NCBI GenBank assembly: GCA_947493165.1
Contig: CANLPY010000002.1
Location: 124,001-188,000, forward strand
Reading direction: 5' to 3'
From: an uncultured Erythrobacter sp.
GTDB taxonomy: Bacteria > Pseudomonadota > Alphaproteobacteria > Sphingomonadales > Sphingomonadaceae
Length of the DNA stretch: 64,000 bases
The translations under genes were made by a program, and so were the position numbers. A model generated the notes under the pieces. That model did not search any database. It saw only the letters and a list, made by a program, of their open reading frames with translations, and was not told the DNA's origin. The stretch's first letter is position 1. Each line of letters begins with the position of its first letter. Below, piece after piece: positions 49,701-64,000 of the stretch.

Positions 49701-49745
49701 ACCCGGCTTTCTCCAACGGAGGCCGGGTTTTCATTTATCTGGTAT
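49701..49745 (+). terminator. Rho-independent-like terminator after pufM
   Basis: AACCCGGC ... GCCGGGTT stem followed by TTCATTT. Confidence 0.75.
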
Positions 49746-49768
49746 CTTGCTCTTGAAAATCGGCCGCT

Positions 49769-50026
49769 TTAGCTGCGCTGGGCGAACCGCGTGCGCAGGT
49801 CGAGCAAATGCAGTGGCAACGACAAGGCAAGCGGGATCGCAATCCAATACCACGGCGCACCAATCAGAGCAGCGCGCAGCCCCAACACGATCAGCACCGC
49901 CGGTCCAAGCAGACCGATGATCTCTGTCCAGCGCCATGCGCGCAGCTTTAGCCATATCGCCTCAGCGGCCAGAACAGCTAGAATGATGTCTGCCGCGTGA
50001 CCAGATTGGAAAAGTCCGGTGATCAT
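49769..50026 (-). CDS. 85-aa hypothetical membrane protein
   Basis: ORF with two hydrophobic segments, same strand and immediately downstream of tspO. Confidence 0.6.
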   Translation of the reverse strand: MITGLFQSGHAADIILAVLAAEAIWLKLRAWRWTEIIGLLGPAVLIVLGLRAALIGAPWYWIAIPLALSLPLHLLDLRTRFAQRS

Positions 50027-50044
50027 CTTAGCACAGTCACGGCC

Positions 50045-50527
50045 TCAGCCGAACGGACCGTTCAGCTCAATAACTTGCCAGTTCAGCGCGCCCGCAATCG
50101 TCACCCAGATGAGATAGGGCACAAGCAGCAGGCTTGCCGTCTTGGAATAGCGATAGGAATAAACGATCAATGCAAGGATCGAGAGCCACAGCAAGAGCAA
50201 CTCTATGAAAGCGAGATCAGGTCGCTGCATTCGAAAGAAAATCAAGCTCCACGTGATGTTGAGAAACGCATTGAGCGAGAACAAGCAAACCAGCACGTCA
50301 GACACCCGGCGCGTTGGTGCGGCGAGCCATGCCGTCACTGCAGATGCGGTCGCAAATGCAAAGATAACGGTCCAAGCGATGGGGAAGAGTTGATCCGGCG
50401 GGTTCCAACTCGGCTTTTCAAGCGACTGATACCACGGCCCAAGATCAGTGATGGTTGCGCCCAACATCGCCACGCCAATCGCAGCAATGCTGGCGATCAC
50501 GACGGGGAGAACCCAGTATTTACCCAT
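50045..50527 (-). CDS. tspO: TspO/MBR family protein (CrtK-like)
   Basis: WYQSLEKPSWNPPDQLFPIAWTVIFAFATASAVTAW, NAFLNITWSLIFF. Confidence 0.92.
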   Translation of the reverse strand: MGKYWVLPVVIASIAAIGVAMLGATITDLGPWYQSLEKPSWNPPDQLFPIAWTVIFAFATASAVTAWLAAPTRRVSDVLVCLFSLNAFLNITWSLIFFRMQRPDLAFIELLLLWLSILALIVYSYRYSKTASLLLVPYLIWVTIAGALNWQVIELNGPFG

Positions 50528-50582
50528 TAGGCCCTGCTTCCCTAACTTGTTTCGGAAATGATCCGATCTTCACGCAGCCACT

Positions 50583-51776
50583 TTATGCAGCAGCTTTCAG
50601 CCCAAGCAAGTGCGCGCAATCTTTCAAGAAGATTTTGATGTGCGCCATCGGTTTTGCACGCACCAGCTTCTTGTTCATATACGCTTGCCAAGTAAGCTGC
50701 TGGACATCCTTGTCGTCACACATGGTCACAAACCGCTCTCTGCGCTTATCGCTAGAATACCAGAAATATTGCATCATCCCCAGCACCCAGAACACCTTAC
50801 CGTGCTCTTTCATAAAGCGCTTGCGAGCGAGCTTAAGCGCCTTCACCTCGCCAGTGGCCAGGCATTGCTCTGCCGCTTCTGCGACATAACGCCCGCCGAT
50901 CATGGCGTAATAAATGCCTTCGCCTGATGCAGGTGCGACAATGCCAGCGGCATCGCCCGCGACAATTACATCGCGGCCATTGTCCCAGCGCTTCAACGGT
51001 TTCAGCGGTATCGGCGCGCCTTCACGGCGAACTGTTTGGCATTTCGACAGGCCCAGATCATCGCGCATCGTGCTAACCGCGCCGCGCAGTGAAAAGCCCT
51101 TGTTCGCGCTGCCAACACCAATGCTGGCTGTCTTACCGTGCGGGAAAACCCAAGCGTAGAAATCTGGCGAGAGCTTGCCTTGATAGAAGACATCACAGCG
51201 CGAGGGATCGTATTGATCGTTTGCAATATCGGGCGATTCAATGATCTCGTGATAGGCAAAGACGCAAGGAATTTTTTCCGCGCCGGGGATATTCTGTTTG
51301 GCCACGGCGGAGCGCGCGCCATCCGCGCCGATCACCAACTTGGCGCGCACGCGTTCAATCTCTGCGCCCCGTTCGCGCCGGAAGCAGATGATCGCTCCAT
51401 CTTCATCATCGCGCTCAATGCGGTCGAATGTCGCTTCAAGCCGCTCCGCACCGCTCTTCTCTGCCCGTTCGCGCAGCCATTCATCAAAATGTTCGCGATC
51501 AACCATGCCGACATAGCCGATTTCACCGACCGGCATATCGACCGCGCGGCTTGATGGCGCAATCATCCGGGCGGAGCGCGCGCGCGCGACCAACAGGCTT
51601 TGAGGGATTTCAAATTCTTCCATCAAGCGCGGCGGCACTGCTCCGCCGCAGGGCTTAATACGCCCGCCACGCTCCATCAGCAAGACCGAATGCCCTGCGC
51701 GCGCCAGATCATCTGCAGCTGTTGCCCCGGTTGGCCCGCCGCCGATCACGGCCACGTCATAGATTTTCTCAGTCAT
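50583..51776 (-). CDS. bchP: Geranylgeranyl diphosphate/bacteriochlorophyll reductase
   Basis: DVAVIGGGPTGATAADDLARAGHSVLLMERGGRIKPCGGAVPPRLMEEFEIP. Confidence 0.95.
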   Translation of the reverse strand: MTEKIYDVAVIGGGPTGATAADDLARAGHSVLLMERGGRIKPCGGAVPPRLMEEFEIPQSLLVARARSARMIAPSSRAVDMPVGEIGYVGMVDREHFDEWLRERAEKSGAERLEATFDRIERDDEDGAIICFRRERGAEIERVRAKLVIGADGARSAVAKQNIPGAEKIPCVFAYHEIIESPDIANDQYDPSRCDVFYQGKLSPDFYAWVFPHGKTASIGVGSANKGFSLRGAVSTMRDDLGLSKCQTVRREGAPIPLKPLKRWDNGRDVIVAGDAAGIVAPASGEGIYYAMIGGRYVAEAAEQCLATGEVKALKLARKRFMKEHGKVFWVLGMMQYFWYSSDKRRERFVTMCDDKDVQQLTWQAYMNKKLVRAKPMAHIKIFLKDCAHLLGLKAAA

Positions 51777-53128
51777 GCAAACACCTGCTTTTGAATGGGT
51801 TGGGAACGGCGCGTCGCGCGAATGGCGAGCGCAGCAGCGAGAATGAACAAAACTGCCTCAGCAGCGAAGATAAGTTGAAACGCCGCGCCGTCAGCAGCGC
51901 CGCTGGCAGCGCCCGCCTTGCGCGCAATGTCGACGCCAAGAGCACCAAACAGCCCGCCCATGCCAAAGGCGATGGCTTGGCTTGCGCCCCACACGCCCAT
52001 GCGCACGCCTTCGCGGGTTTTTTCGCCCGCTCCGGCCAGGCCCATCATCGCGCCAATAGCTGCAACCGCGAACAGGCCGTTGCAGAAACCTAGCGCAAAG
52101 ACATTGGCGGCCAATGGCCAGCCGATGCCAAATGTTGCAGCGACAGACAGTCCGGCCAGCGCCAGTGCAGAACCGACACAGCCAACAACGATCCAGATGC
52201 GAAGGTCAATTGGCATTCGCCCGGCAAAGGCGCTGCCGCCGATGCCAGCGACAATCATTCCGATGAGCACACCGCCATGCTGCATTCCAGCAAGTTTGGT
52301 GGATTCGCCTACTGGCATATCAAATACCAATCCGGCGAACGGCTCCAAGATCAGGTCTTGCATTGAATAGGCCAGCATCGACACGAAGATAAAGACAGTG
52401 AAACGCCGCGCTTCACGTTCATGCCAGATTTCACGCAAGGCCGCTTTGAAATCAGGTGCAGGCTCGGATTTAGCGGTTTCAGCAAAGCTCTCTTGCTCAC
52501 GCTCCAATCGGAATACGGCCAGCGCAGTGACGAGCACGGCGGAGACGGCGACGCCGCTGGCCACATTGACCAGCCGCTCTGGCGAAAACGGTTCTCCCGG
52601 ATAAGCAGGTTCTAACAGCGACCCAGCGATAATCGCGGAGATGACGATGCCTGCGACCATCATGATCCACGTGGTCGCCGCTGCCGCTGCTCGCCTGCCC
52701 GGAGCAACGCCGGATGCCAGCAAGGCCAGCGCAGACGTGCCGCTTGCGCCCACGCCAAGACCAATCATTGTAAAGGCAAGTATGGCGGCAAACGTGGCCA
52801 TACCGCGCGCGCTATCCATCATCACGGTCGCTTGCACCGCGAGCAAAGCGCCGCCTGCCAAAACTGCCATTCCGCCAAGGATCCACGGGGTGCGTCTGCG
52901 CCCTTTGTCAGAGCCATGACCGAACAGCGGTCGGCCCAATTGCACGGCATAGTGCCACGCAACGAGGCCGGCAGGGATCGCTGCTGCCAAAGTGTATTCA
53001 ACCACCATAACGCGGTTGAGCATCGAGGTCGCCAGCATGACAATGGCGCCAATAGAAGCTTGAACCAAGCCGATGCGGGCGATGGACATCCAGCCTAATC
53101 CGCGCGTCTCAGGTGTTGCTGCCTGCAT
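51773..53128 (-). CDS. pucC: BCH1/PucC-type MFS transporter
   Basis: TSMLNRVMVVEYTLAAAIPAGLVAWHYAVQLGRPLFGHGSDKGRRRTPWILGG; context between bchP and bchG. Confidence 0.85.
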   Translation of the reverse strand: MQAATPETRGLGWMSIARIGLVQASIGAIVMLATSMLNRVMVVEYTLAAAIPAGLVAWHYAVQLGRPLFGHGSDKGRRRTPWILGGMAVLAGGALLAVQATVMMDSARGMATFAAILAFTMIGLGVGASGTSALALLASGVAPGRRAAAAATTWIMMVAGIVISAIIAGSLLEPAYPGEPFSPERLVNVASGVAVSAVLVTALAVFRLEREQESFAETAKSEPAPDFKAALREIWHEREARRFTVFIFVSMLAYSMQDLILEPFAGLVFDMPVGESTKLAGMQHGGVLIGMIVAGIGGSAFAGRMPIDLRIWIVVGCVGSALALAGLSVAATFGIGWPLAANVFALGFCNGLFAVAAIGAMMGLAGAGEKTREGVRMGVWGASQAIAFGMGGLFGALGVDIARKAGAASGAADGAAFQLIFAAEAVLFILAAALAIRATRRSQPIQKQVFA

Positions 53129-54030
53129 CAGATGTATCCGCCAAGGCCAAGCGCTGCCGCCAACATTCCCAGCACGTACAGCGTCACACCCACCCCGTTA
53201 TACCACGGGGCAAATTTGGCCGGATTGCTGAGAAGGCGCGGCATGGCTGCAAATTGCGCTATCAGCACAAAACCAACGGTGAATGCCGAGATCAGCATAT
53301 TGCATTGCCATAGCAGGGCGATGACTGCGATTTGTGCCCCCGCCATGGTGAAACACGCCAGCCGCGCCGCATTGGCGACGCCCAACGTCACGGGAAGCGA
53401 TTTAAGACCGGTAGCGCGGTCTCCTTCGACTGCCTTGAAATCGTTCAATGTCATAATGCCGTGTACGCCAATGCTGTAGAGCACCAGCACCACCAGCACG
53501 GGCGCAGAAGGCAACCCGCCAACCATAACGCTGGCCCCGGTGAACCAGCTCAGCCCCTCATATGTCAGGCCGACAACTGCGGGCCCTGTCCAACCGCTTT
53601 GCTTCAAGCGAAAAGGCGGCGCGCTGTAAGCCCATGCGAAAGCAAGTCCGATGATCCCGGCAACCAGCACCCATGGACCGATTAGCCACGCGACGAGCGC
53701 CGAAAGCGCCGTCCCAATCAAGGCTATGTAGAGGCCCCAACGTCCAGCAATCCTGCCAGACGGGATGGGGCGGTCCGGCTCATTGATGGCATCGACATGC
53801 CGATCGAACCAATCGTTCACCGCTTGACTGGTGCCGCATACCAATGGCCCAGCGAGCAATACGCCCGCGCCTACAAACCACCACCGCCCATCAAGGCTGG
53901 CGCCGGATGACACCGCGCCGCACATGAAGGCCCACATGGGCGGAAACCAAGTTATAGGTTTGAGAAGCTGAACGACATCGCGGAGCGCCGGAATCGGCGG
54001 CGAGCGAGTCGAATTGGCGGTTCTCTCCAT
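53128..54030 (-). CDS. bchG: Bacteriochlorophyll synthase
   Basis: LLKPITWFPPMWAFMCGAVSSG, GTSQAVNDWFDRHVDAINEPDRPIPSGRIAGRWGLYIA prenyltransferase motif. Confidence 0.96.
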   Translation of the reverse strand: MERTANSTRSPPIPALRDVVQLLKPITWFPPMWAFMCGAVSSGASLDGRWWFVGAGVLLAGPLVCGTSQAVNDWFDRHVDAINEPDRPIPSGRIAGRWGLYIALIGTALSALVAWLIGPWVLVAGIIGLAFAWAYSAPPFRLKQSGWTGPAVVGLTYEGLSWFTGASVMVGGLPSAPVLVVLVLYSIGVHGIMTLNDFKAVEGDRATGLKSLPVTLGVANAARLACFTMAGAQIAVIALLWQCNMLISAFTVGFVLIAQFAAMPRLLSNPAKFAPWYNGVGVTLYVLGMLAAALGLGGYI

Positions 54031-54059
54031 AGATACAGGCTATGCCTGACACACCTATG

Positions 54060-54077
54060 CGTCAAATTTTTTTGACA
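54060..54077. promoter_or_regulatory. Near-match PpsR/CrtJ operator upstream of bchG operon
   Basis: CGT-CAAATTTTTTTG-ACA (one half-site base off consensus); GTCAAA/TTTGAC arms. Confidence 0.55.
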
Positions 54078-54121
54078 CTTTATGGTGACGTTTGCAAATT
54101 TTGCACGCGTCTGAGGTGAAT

Positions 54122-55546
54122 TTAGTCGTTTTCGCCGGTCAAATTGCCCAAACCATGACGGTGCAGCTTGGAATATAGGCTCTGGCGCGACAGCCCCAAA
54201 ATTTCGGCAGCCGAGGCGCGGTTGTCAGACGTGTATGACAGGGCGGCTTCGATACATAGCCGCTCGATCAAATCGGTGCTTTCGCGGACAATGTCTTTCA
54301 ACGACATGCGCCCGACCAAATCCGTCAATTGCTCAACCGAACGCGGCATGTCTGCTGATCCCGGCGGCAAATCACGCAGACGCCGGGCGATAGGACGGAT
54401 CACAAAGCCATAAAGCGGCGTATCCGACCCAGTTTTTACCGCAGATAGCTCCACCTGCTCGCCAGCATCTTCATCACGGGCGCGCAGGATTGTGCTGACA
54501 TTGCGCGCTGCACCATGTTGATCGATTTGTTTTTCAATCAGTTCCAGATCGATACTAGGCCGCCCAACCCACTCCGACAAATGCCGGCCGCGAACATGAT
54601 CGAGACTGCCCGCTCGCACCATTTCAACAAAGGCAGCGTTGGCGCTAACCAGCTTCATATCGTGATCAGCGACCAAGAAGGCATCAGGCATGCGCTCGAC
54701 CAGATCGGGCAGAGCTTTGGCATCACGCTTTACCGGCGCGCCTTGATCCGTTGAGCAGCGCAGCAGCAAATAGCGCTCACGATCTTGTGTGAAGCTGGAT
54801 GCGGCGAGTGTCGCCGGGGTAGATCCCTTTGCCAAAGTTACCGAGCTAGGCGCTACTGAACCGGCTGCCTGCGCGGCCCCGATCAGGGTGAGCACATCAT
54901 CGCGCGATTTGCGATCAAACAGCGATAGCAATTTCTTGCCAATCAGCCCGCCTTGCCGCGCACCAAATAGTGCCTCTGCAGCTGGATTGACTTCCCGCAC
55001 GCGGTGACCAGCAGCGTCGATTATAACCACCGGTTCCTGCGAAGATTCAAACACCATCCGATAACGCGTTTCGAGCTGCCGCAGCTGCATATAATCGCGT
55101 TCAAGCGATTGCTGCACTTGCAGCAATCGCTGCTGCAACTTCGCCGCTTCACGCAGATCTCGGCCAAATGCAATGCGATGTTCGCCGCCATTAACCGGCA
55201 CGACAACATAACGGATCGGAATATCGCCGTTTTCGATGATGTGGTTCACTTGGCGCCAGTGCTGCACCTCGCCGCGGCGCGCTGCAGCCAGCATTTCCAT
55301 GATCTTTGGGCGGCTTTCAACTGTGACCGTTTCAATCCAATTTTGCCCGGTTAGATTGCCCAACCCCGAAAAGTGATCGTGATCGAAGGCCGCATCAAGA
55401 ACGGTTCCGGTATCATCAAGAATAAGAGTGATATCGCCGGCCACCATCGCCAGCTTCATTGCTGCATCAGCATCCATAGAATCGAACAATTCAGCCGCTT
55501 GGCCGAATGGATTCTTACCTTCAATACTGTGCTTGCGGGTCAGCAT
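54122..55546 (-). CDS. ppsR: Transcriptional regulator PpsR/CrtJ
   Basis: PAS-type repeats and C-terminal Fis-type HTH NRASAAEILGLSRQSLYSKLHRHGL; adjacent to ppaA. Confidence 0.93.
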   Translation of the reverse strand: MLTRKHSIEGKNPFGQAAELFDSMDADAAMKLAMVAGDITLILDDTGTVLDAAFDHDHFSGLGNLTGQNWIETVTVESRPKIMEMLAAARRGEVQHWRQVNHIIENGDIPIRYVVVPVNGGEHRIAFGRDLREAAKLQQRLLQVQQSLERDYMQLRQLETRYRMVFESSQEPVVIIDAAGHRVREVNPAAEALFGARQGGLIGKKLLSLFDRKSRDDVLTLIGAAQAAGSVAPSSVTLAKGSTPATLAASSFTQDRERYLLLRCSTDQGAPVKRDAKALPDLVERMPDAFLVADHDMKLVSANAAFVEMVRAGSLDHVRGRHLSEWVGRPSIDLELIEKQIDQHGAARNVSTILRARDEDAGEQVELSAVKTGSDTPLYGFVIRPIARRLRDLPPGSADMPRSVEQLTDLVGRMSLKDIVRESTDLIERLCIEAALSYTSDNRASAAEILGLSRQSLYSKLHRHGLGNLTGEND

Positions 55547-55558
55547 CCGCGCCCTGCC

Positions 55559-56455
55559 TTATTGTAACTGTTGTAGGCTTGATTTCGCATTCTGTACCAG
55601 ATCATCCGCCACTTTGACTGCTTCACGGGCATCCAACGCTGTTCCATCTGCTCCGACCTCTTGAACAAGGTCTATGTTTTCATTGACCACTCGGCCACCA
55701 ATCATGATTTGCATGTTCGGGTTTGCAGCCACGCTACGCACCGCATTGATGATCTGAGCAATGGCAGCACTGGGGCAATCACGCGTTATAGTCAACGCCG
55801 CCACGTCAACCGGCTTTTCAGCAACGCGGCGCAGCAAATCGCCGCGGCTTGGTTCAACCAGAACTTCGCTGCTCCATCCCGCACGGGCGAACACATCTTC
55901 TAGCATGACTGGCCCGAAGCTGTGCTGATCACCCGGCATAGCGGACAGCAATATGCTGCGCGCCCCAGCCATAGCGCCCATAGCGCCAGGGGATTGAGAA
56001 GCGACTTCTCGCATCACTTCCTGCAGGCGCCACAAACCCATTGTAACATCGACGAAATCGCATTCGTCTGCTTCCCACAATTCACCAAGTTTGCGCGCAG
56101 CAGGGGCGAGCAGATCAACATAGATCGCTTCAACGCCAACACCTTTGTCGAGATAGGTTTGGACGACCTCAAGCAATTCGGCCGCTTCGGTGTGGAGCGG
56201 CATCGCAACAAAGCGGCTCGCATCGAACGGATCAATTTCAGCGGTAGGTCGTTTTGCCGGGCTCTTTGCTTCTGAACCATGAGCCATTAGCAGTCGGGGG
56301 ATAATCTCACCTTCAATCAGCGAACCGATTGTTTCGTCATCTAACGCCTGATCGCCCGCTCCATCCTCATTCGCCCCTCTGCGCTTCAAACGCGAGAAGG
56401 GATCGCCAATTACTTTGCGTAATGCGGCTGAACCAGTGTCAATCACAGATGCCAT
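55559..56455 (-). CDS. ppaA: Cobalamin B12-binding domain regulator, PpaA/AerR family
   Basis: C-terminal B12-binding-like fold (SILLSAMPGDQHSFGPVMLEDVFARAGWSSEVL; IMIGGRVVNEN), adjacent to ppsR. Confidence 0.87.
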   Translation of the reverse strand: MASVIDTGSAALRKVIGDPFSRLKRRGANEDGAGDQALDDETIGSLIEGEIIPRLLMAHGSEAKSPAKRPTAEIDPFDASRFVAMPLHTEAAELLEVVQTYLDKGVGVEAIYVDLLAPAARKLGELWEADECDFVDVTMGLWRLQEVMREVASQSPGAMGAMAGARSILLSAMPGDQHSFGPVMLEDVFARAGWSSEVLVEPSRGDLLRRVAEKPVDVAALTITRDCPSAAIAQIINAVRSVAANPNMQIMIGGRVVNENIDLVQEVGADGTALDAREAVKVADDLVQNAKSSLQQLQ

Positions 56456-56703
56456 TCGTCAGACTCTCCGGGTCTGCCGGGTCGAACAGGCCCGGATGCG
56501 GCGCAGATTGCGTCATGGTCAATGAATTGGATGCGTTTTTCGCTCCAGAACAATCAACTGCGACTCGCGATACGCTGTTTCGGGCTTGCTGGCAAATTAA
56601 CAGGCGAATGGAGTGTAAGCCTAACTTGTCGTCCAGTTTAATTGACACACACTATCGACTCGTCCTAAGCCTGTGTTCTGAAAGCGGAGGCAGTTCGCAA
56701 AGA

Positions 56704-58529
<1,826 letters not shown>

Positions 58530-60081
58530 GTGATGCAGCTATCCGTCTGGACATATGAAGGACCGCCCCACGTTGGGGCTATGCGCGTCGCCACGGCGAT
58601 GGAGGGGATGCATTATCTGCTCCACGCACCGCAAGGTGATACGTATGCGGACCTGTTGTTCACGATGATCGAACGGCGCGGTAAGCGCCCGCCAGTTACC
58701 TACACCACATTTGAAGCGCGCGATCTGGGCAAGGATACAGCCCAGCTTTTCCAAGATGCGGCCTATGACGCAGCTGAGCGGTTTCAGCCGCAGGCGATGA
58801 TGGTCGGCGCGTCTTGCACAGCAGAGCTGATCCAGGATGATCCCGCTGGCCTGTCCGAAGCGATGGACCTGCCCTGCCCCGTCATCCCGCTGGAACTGCC
58901 AAGCTATCAGCGCAAGGAAAACTGGGGCGCTGCAGAGAGCTTTTACCAGATTGTTCGCGTGCTGGCGGATCGTTCGGTCAAACCGGCGCCGCGCGAAGGT
59001 CGTCGTCCGCTGATCAACATTCTTGGCCCAACCGCGCTCGGCTTTCGCCACCGCGATGATTTGGTTGAGATCCGCAAAATCCTGACTGACCTGGGCATCG
59101 ACGTTCACTTGGTCGCACCGCTGGGCGCAAGTCCGCGCGACATCACACAAATCGGCGCTGCTGATTTCAACATCGTTCTTTATCCAGAAATTGGAGATGA
59201 AGCGGCCCGCTGGCTTGAGCGCGAGCTTAAGCAGCCAGCCGTTCGCACGGTCCCGATAGGCGTGGGCGCTACGCGCGCGTTTATCGAGGAAGTCGCCGAG
59301 TTTGCAGAGGTTGATCCCACCCCTGCGCTCGGCGACAATTCCTCTCGAATGCCGTGGTGGAGCCGCTCGGTCGATTCCAATTACCTGACTGGCAAACGCG
59401 TGTTTATCTTTGGCGATGCGACCCATGCCGTCGCCGCTGCGAAGATCGCGCATGAAGAGCTGGGTTTCGAGGTTTGCGGGCTGGGTTGCTACAACCGTGA
59501 ATTCGCGCGCGACATTCGTGTTGCGGCCAAGCTCTACGGCGTGGAGCCGTTGATTACCGACGACCATATGGAAGTCGAAGATGCGATCATTGCAGCTCAA
59601 CCTGAAATGGTGCTGGGCACGCAGATGGAACGCCACATAGCCAAGCGTCTCGGAATGCCATGCGCCGTCATTTCAGCGCCCGTGCATGTGCAGGATTTCC
59701 CAGCGCGTCACAGCCCACAAATGGGCTTTGAAGGCGCAAATGTTATCTTCGACACATGGGTGCATCCGTTGGTGATGGGGCTGGAAGAGCATTTGCTCAC
59801 CATGTTCCGCGATGACTTTGAGTTTTCCGATGAAAACGGCCCATCGCATCACGCCGCTCATGCACCGCGTAAGCACACCGCCACACAGGACGAAACGCCT
59901 GCTCCTGCGCCAATCGCGCAGCCTGCCAATGACACGATCTGGACATCTGAGGCAGAGCGCGAGCTGAAGAAAATTCCATTCTTTGTTCGCGGCAAAGCGC
60001 GCCGCAACACAGAAGCCTTTGCCGCCGACCAAGGCCGCGCTGAAATCGATCTTGAAACACTGTATGATGCGAAAGCGCATT

Positions 60082-60092
<11 letters not shown>
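58530..60092 (+). CDS. bchB: Light-independent protochlorophyllide reductase subunit B
   Basis: [49 protein letters not shown]. Confidence 0.97.

Positions 60093-64000
<3,908 letters not shown>

Noticed and set aside
56614-56631. TGT-AAGCCTAACTTG-TCG as a PpsR half of a tandem pair
   Set aside because: Right half-site has two mismatches and overlaps the better CGT-N12-ACA site; not convincing.
58539-59636. 365-aa minus-strand ORF inside bchB
   Set aside because: Fully antisense to the confident bchB gene; translated product is His/Arg/Cys-rich with no recognisable family motif; long antisense ORFs are common in GC-rich genomes.

Overview
The window is a chromosomal segment from an aerobic anoxygenic phototrophic alphaproteobacterium. 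Gene content and order look like Erythrobacter/Sphingomonadales (inferred from memory; no search was run). Positions 1-34 kb hold mostly housekeeping and accessory genes: a run of PspB-like small membrane proteins, DUF3422, SufE, a crtW-crtZ carotenoid ketolase/hydroxylase pair, leuC/leuD, an ATPase-inhibitor zeta (DUF1476)-BolA-monothiol Grx unit, tRNA-Arg(TCT), ppx/ppk, a compact VirB type IV secretion cluster with no recognisable VirB5/7/8 or VirD4, acyl-CoA and redox enzymes, and an FbpABC-type iron transporter. Positions 34.7-64 kb are a photosynthesis gene cluster: bchIDO, crtCDF, bchCXYZ-pufBALM, tspO-bchP-pucC-like-bchG, ppsR-ppaA, and bchFNBH with a truncated bchL. The most notable observations are: (1) a 4-bp tandem duplication (ACTGACTG) just after the ATGA overlap at the bchX/bchY junction, which throws the expected bchY start out of frame; (2) a 45-codon ORF that exactly bridges bchZ and pufB through ATGA overlaps on both sides, a candidate pufK/pufQ-position leader; (3) a reduced T4SS with no mobility genes; (4) three consecutive PspB-like proteins plus a tiny hydrophobic protein; (5) readable PpsR/CrtJ operators (TGT-N12-ACA), including a tandem pair 8 bp apart upstream of bchC; (6) a Fur-like inverted repeat and an unusual divergent arrangement in the iron transporter locus. 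No CRISPR array, transposase or rRNA was seen.
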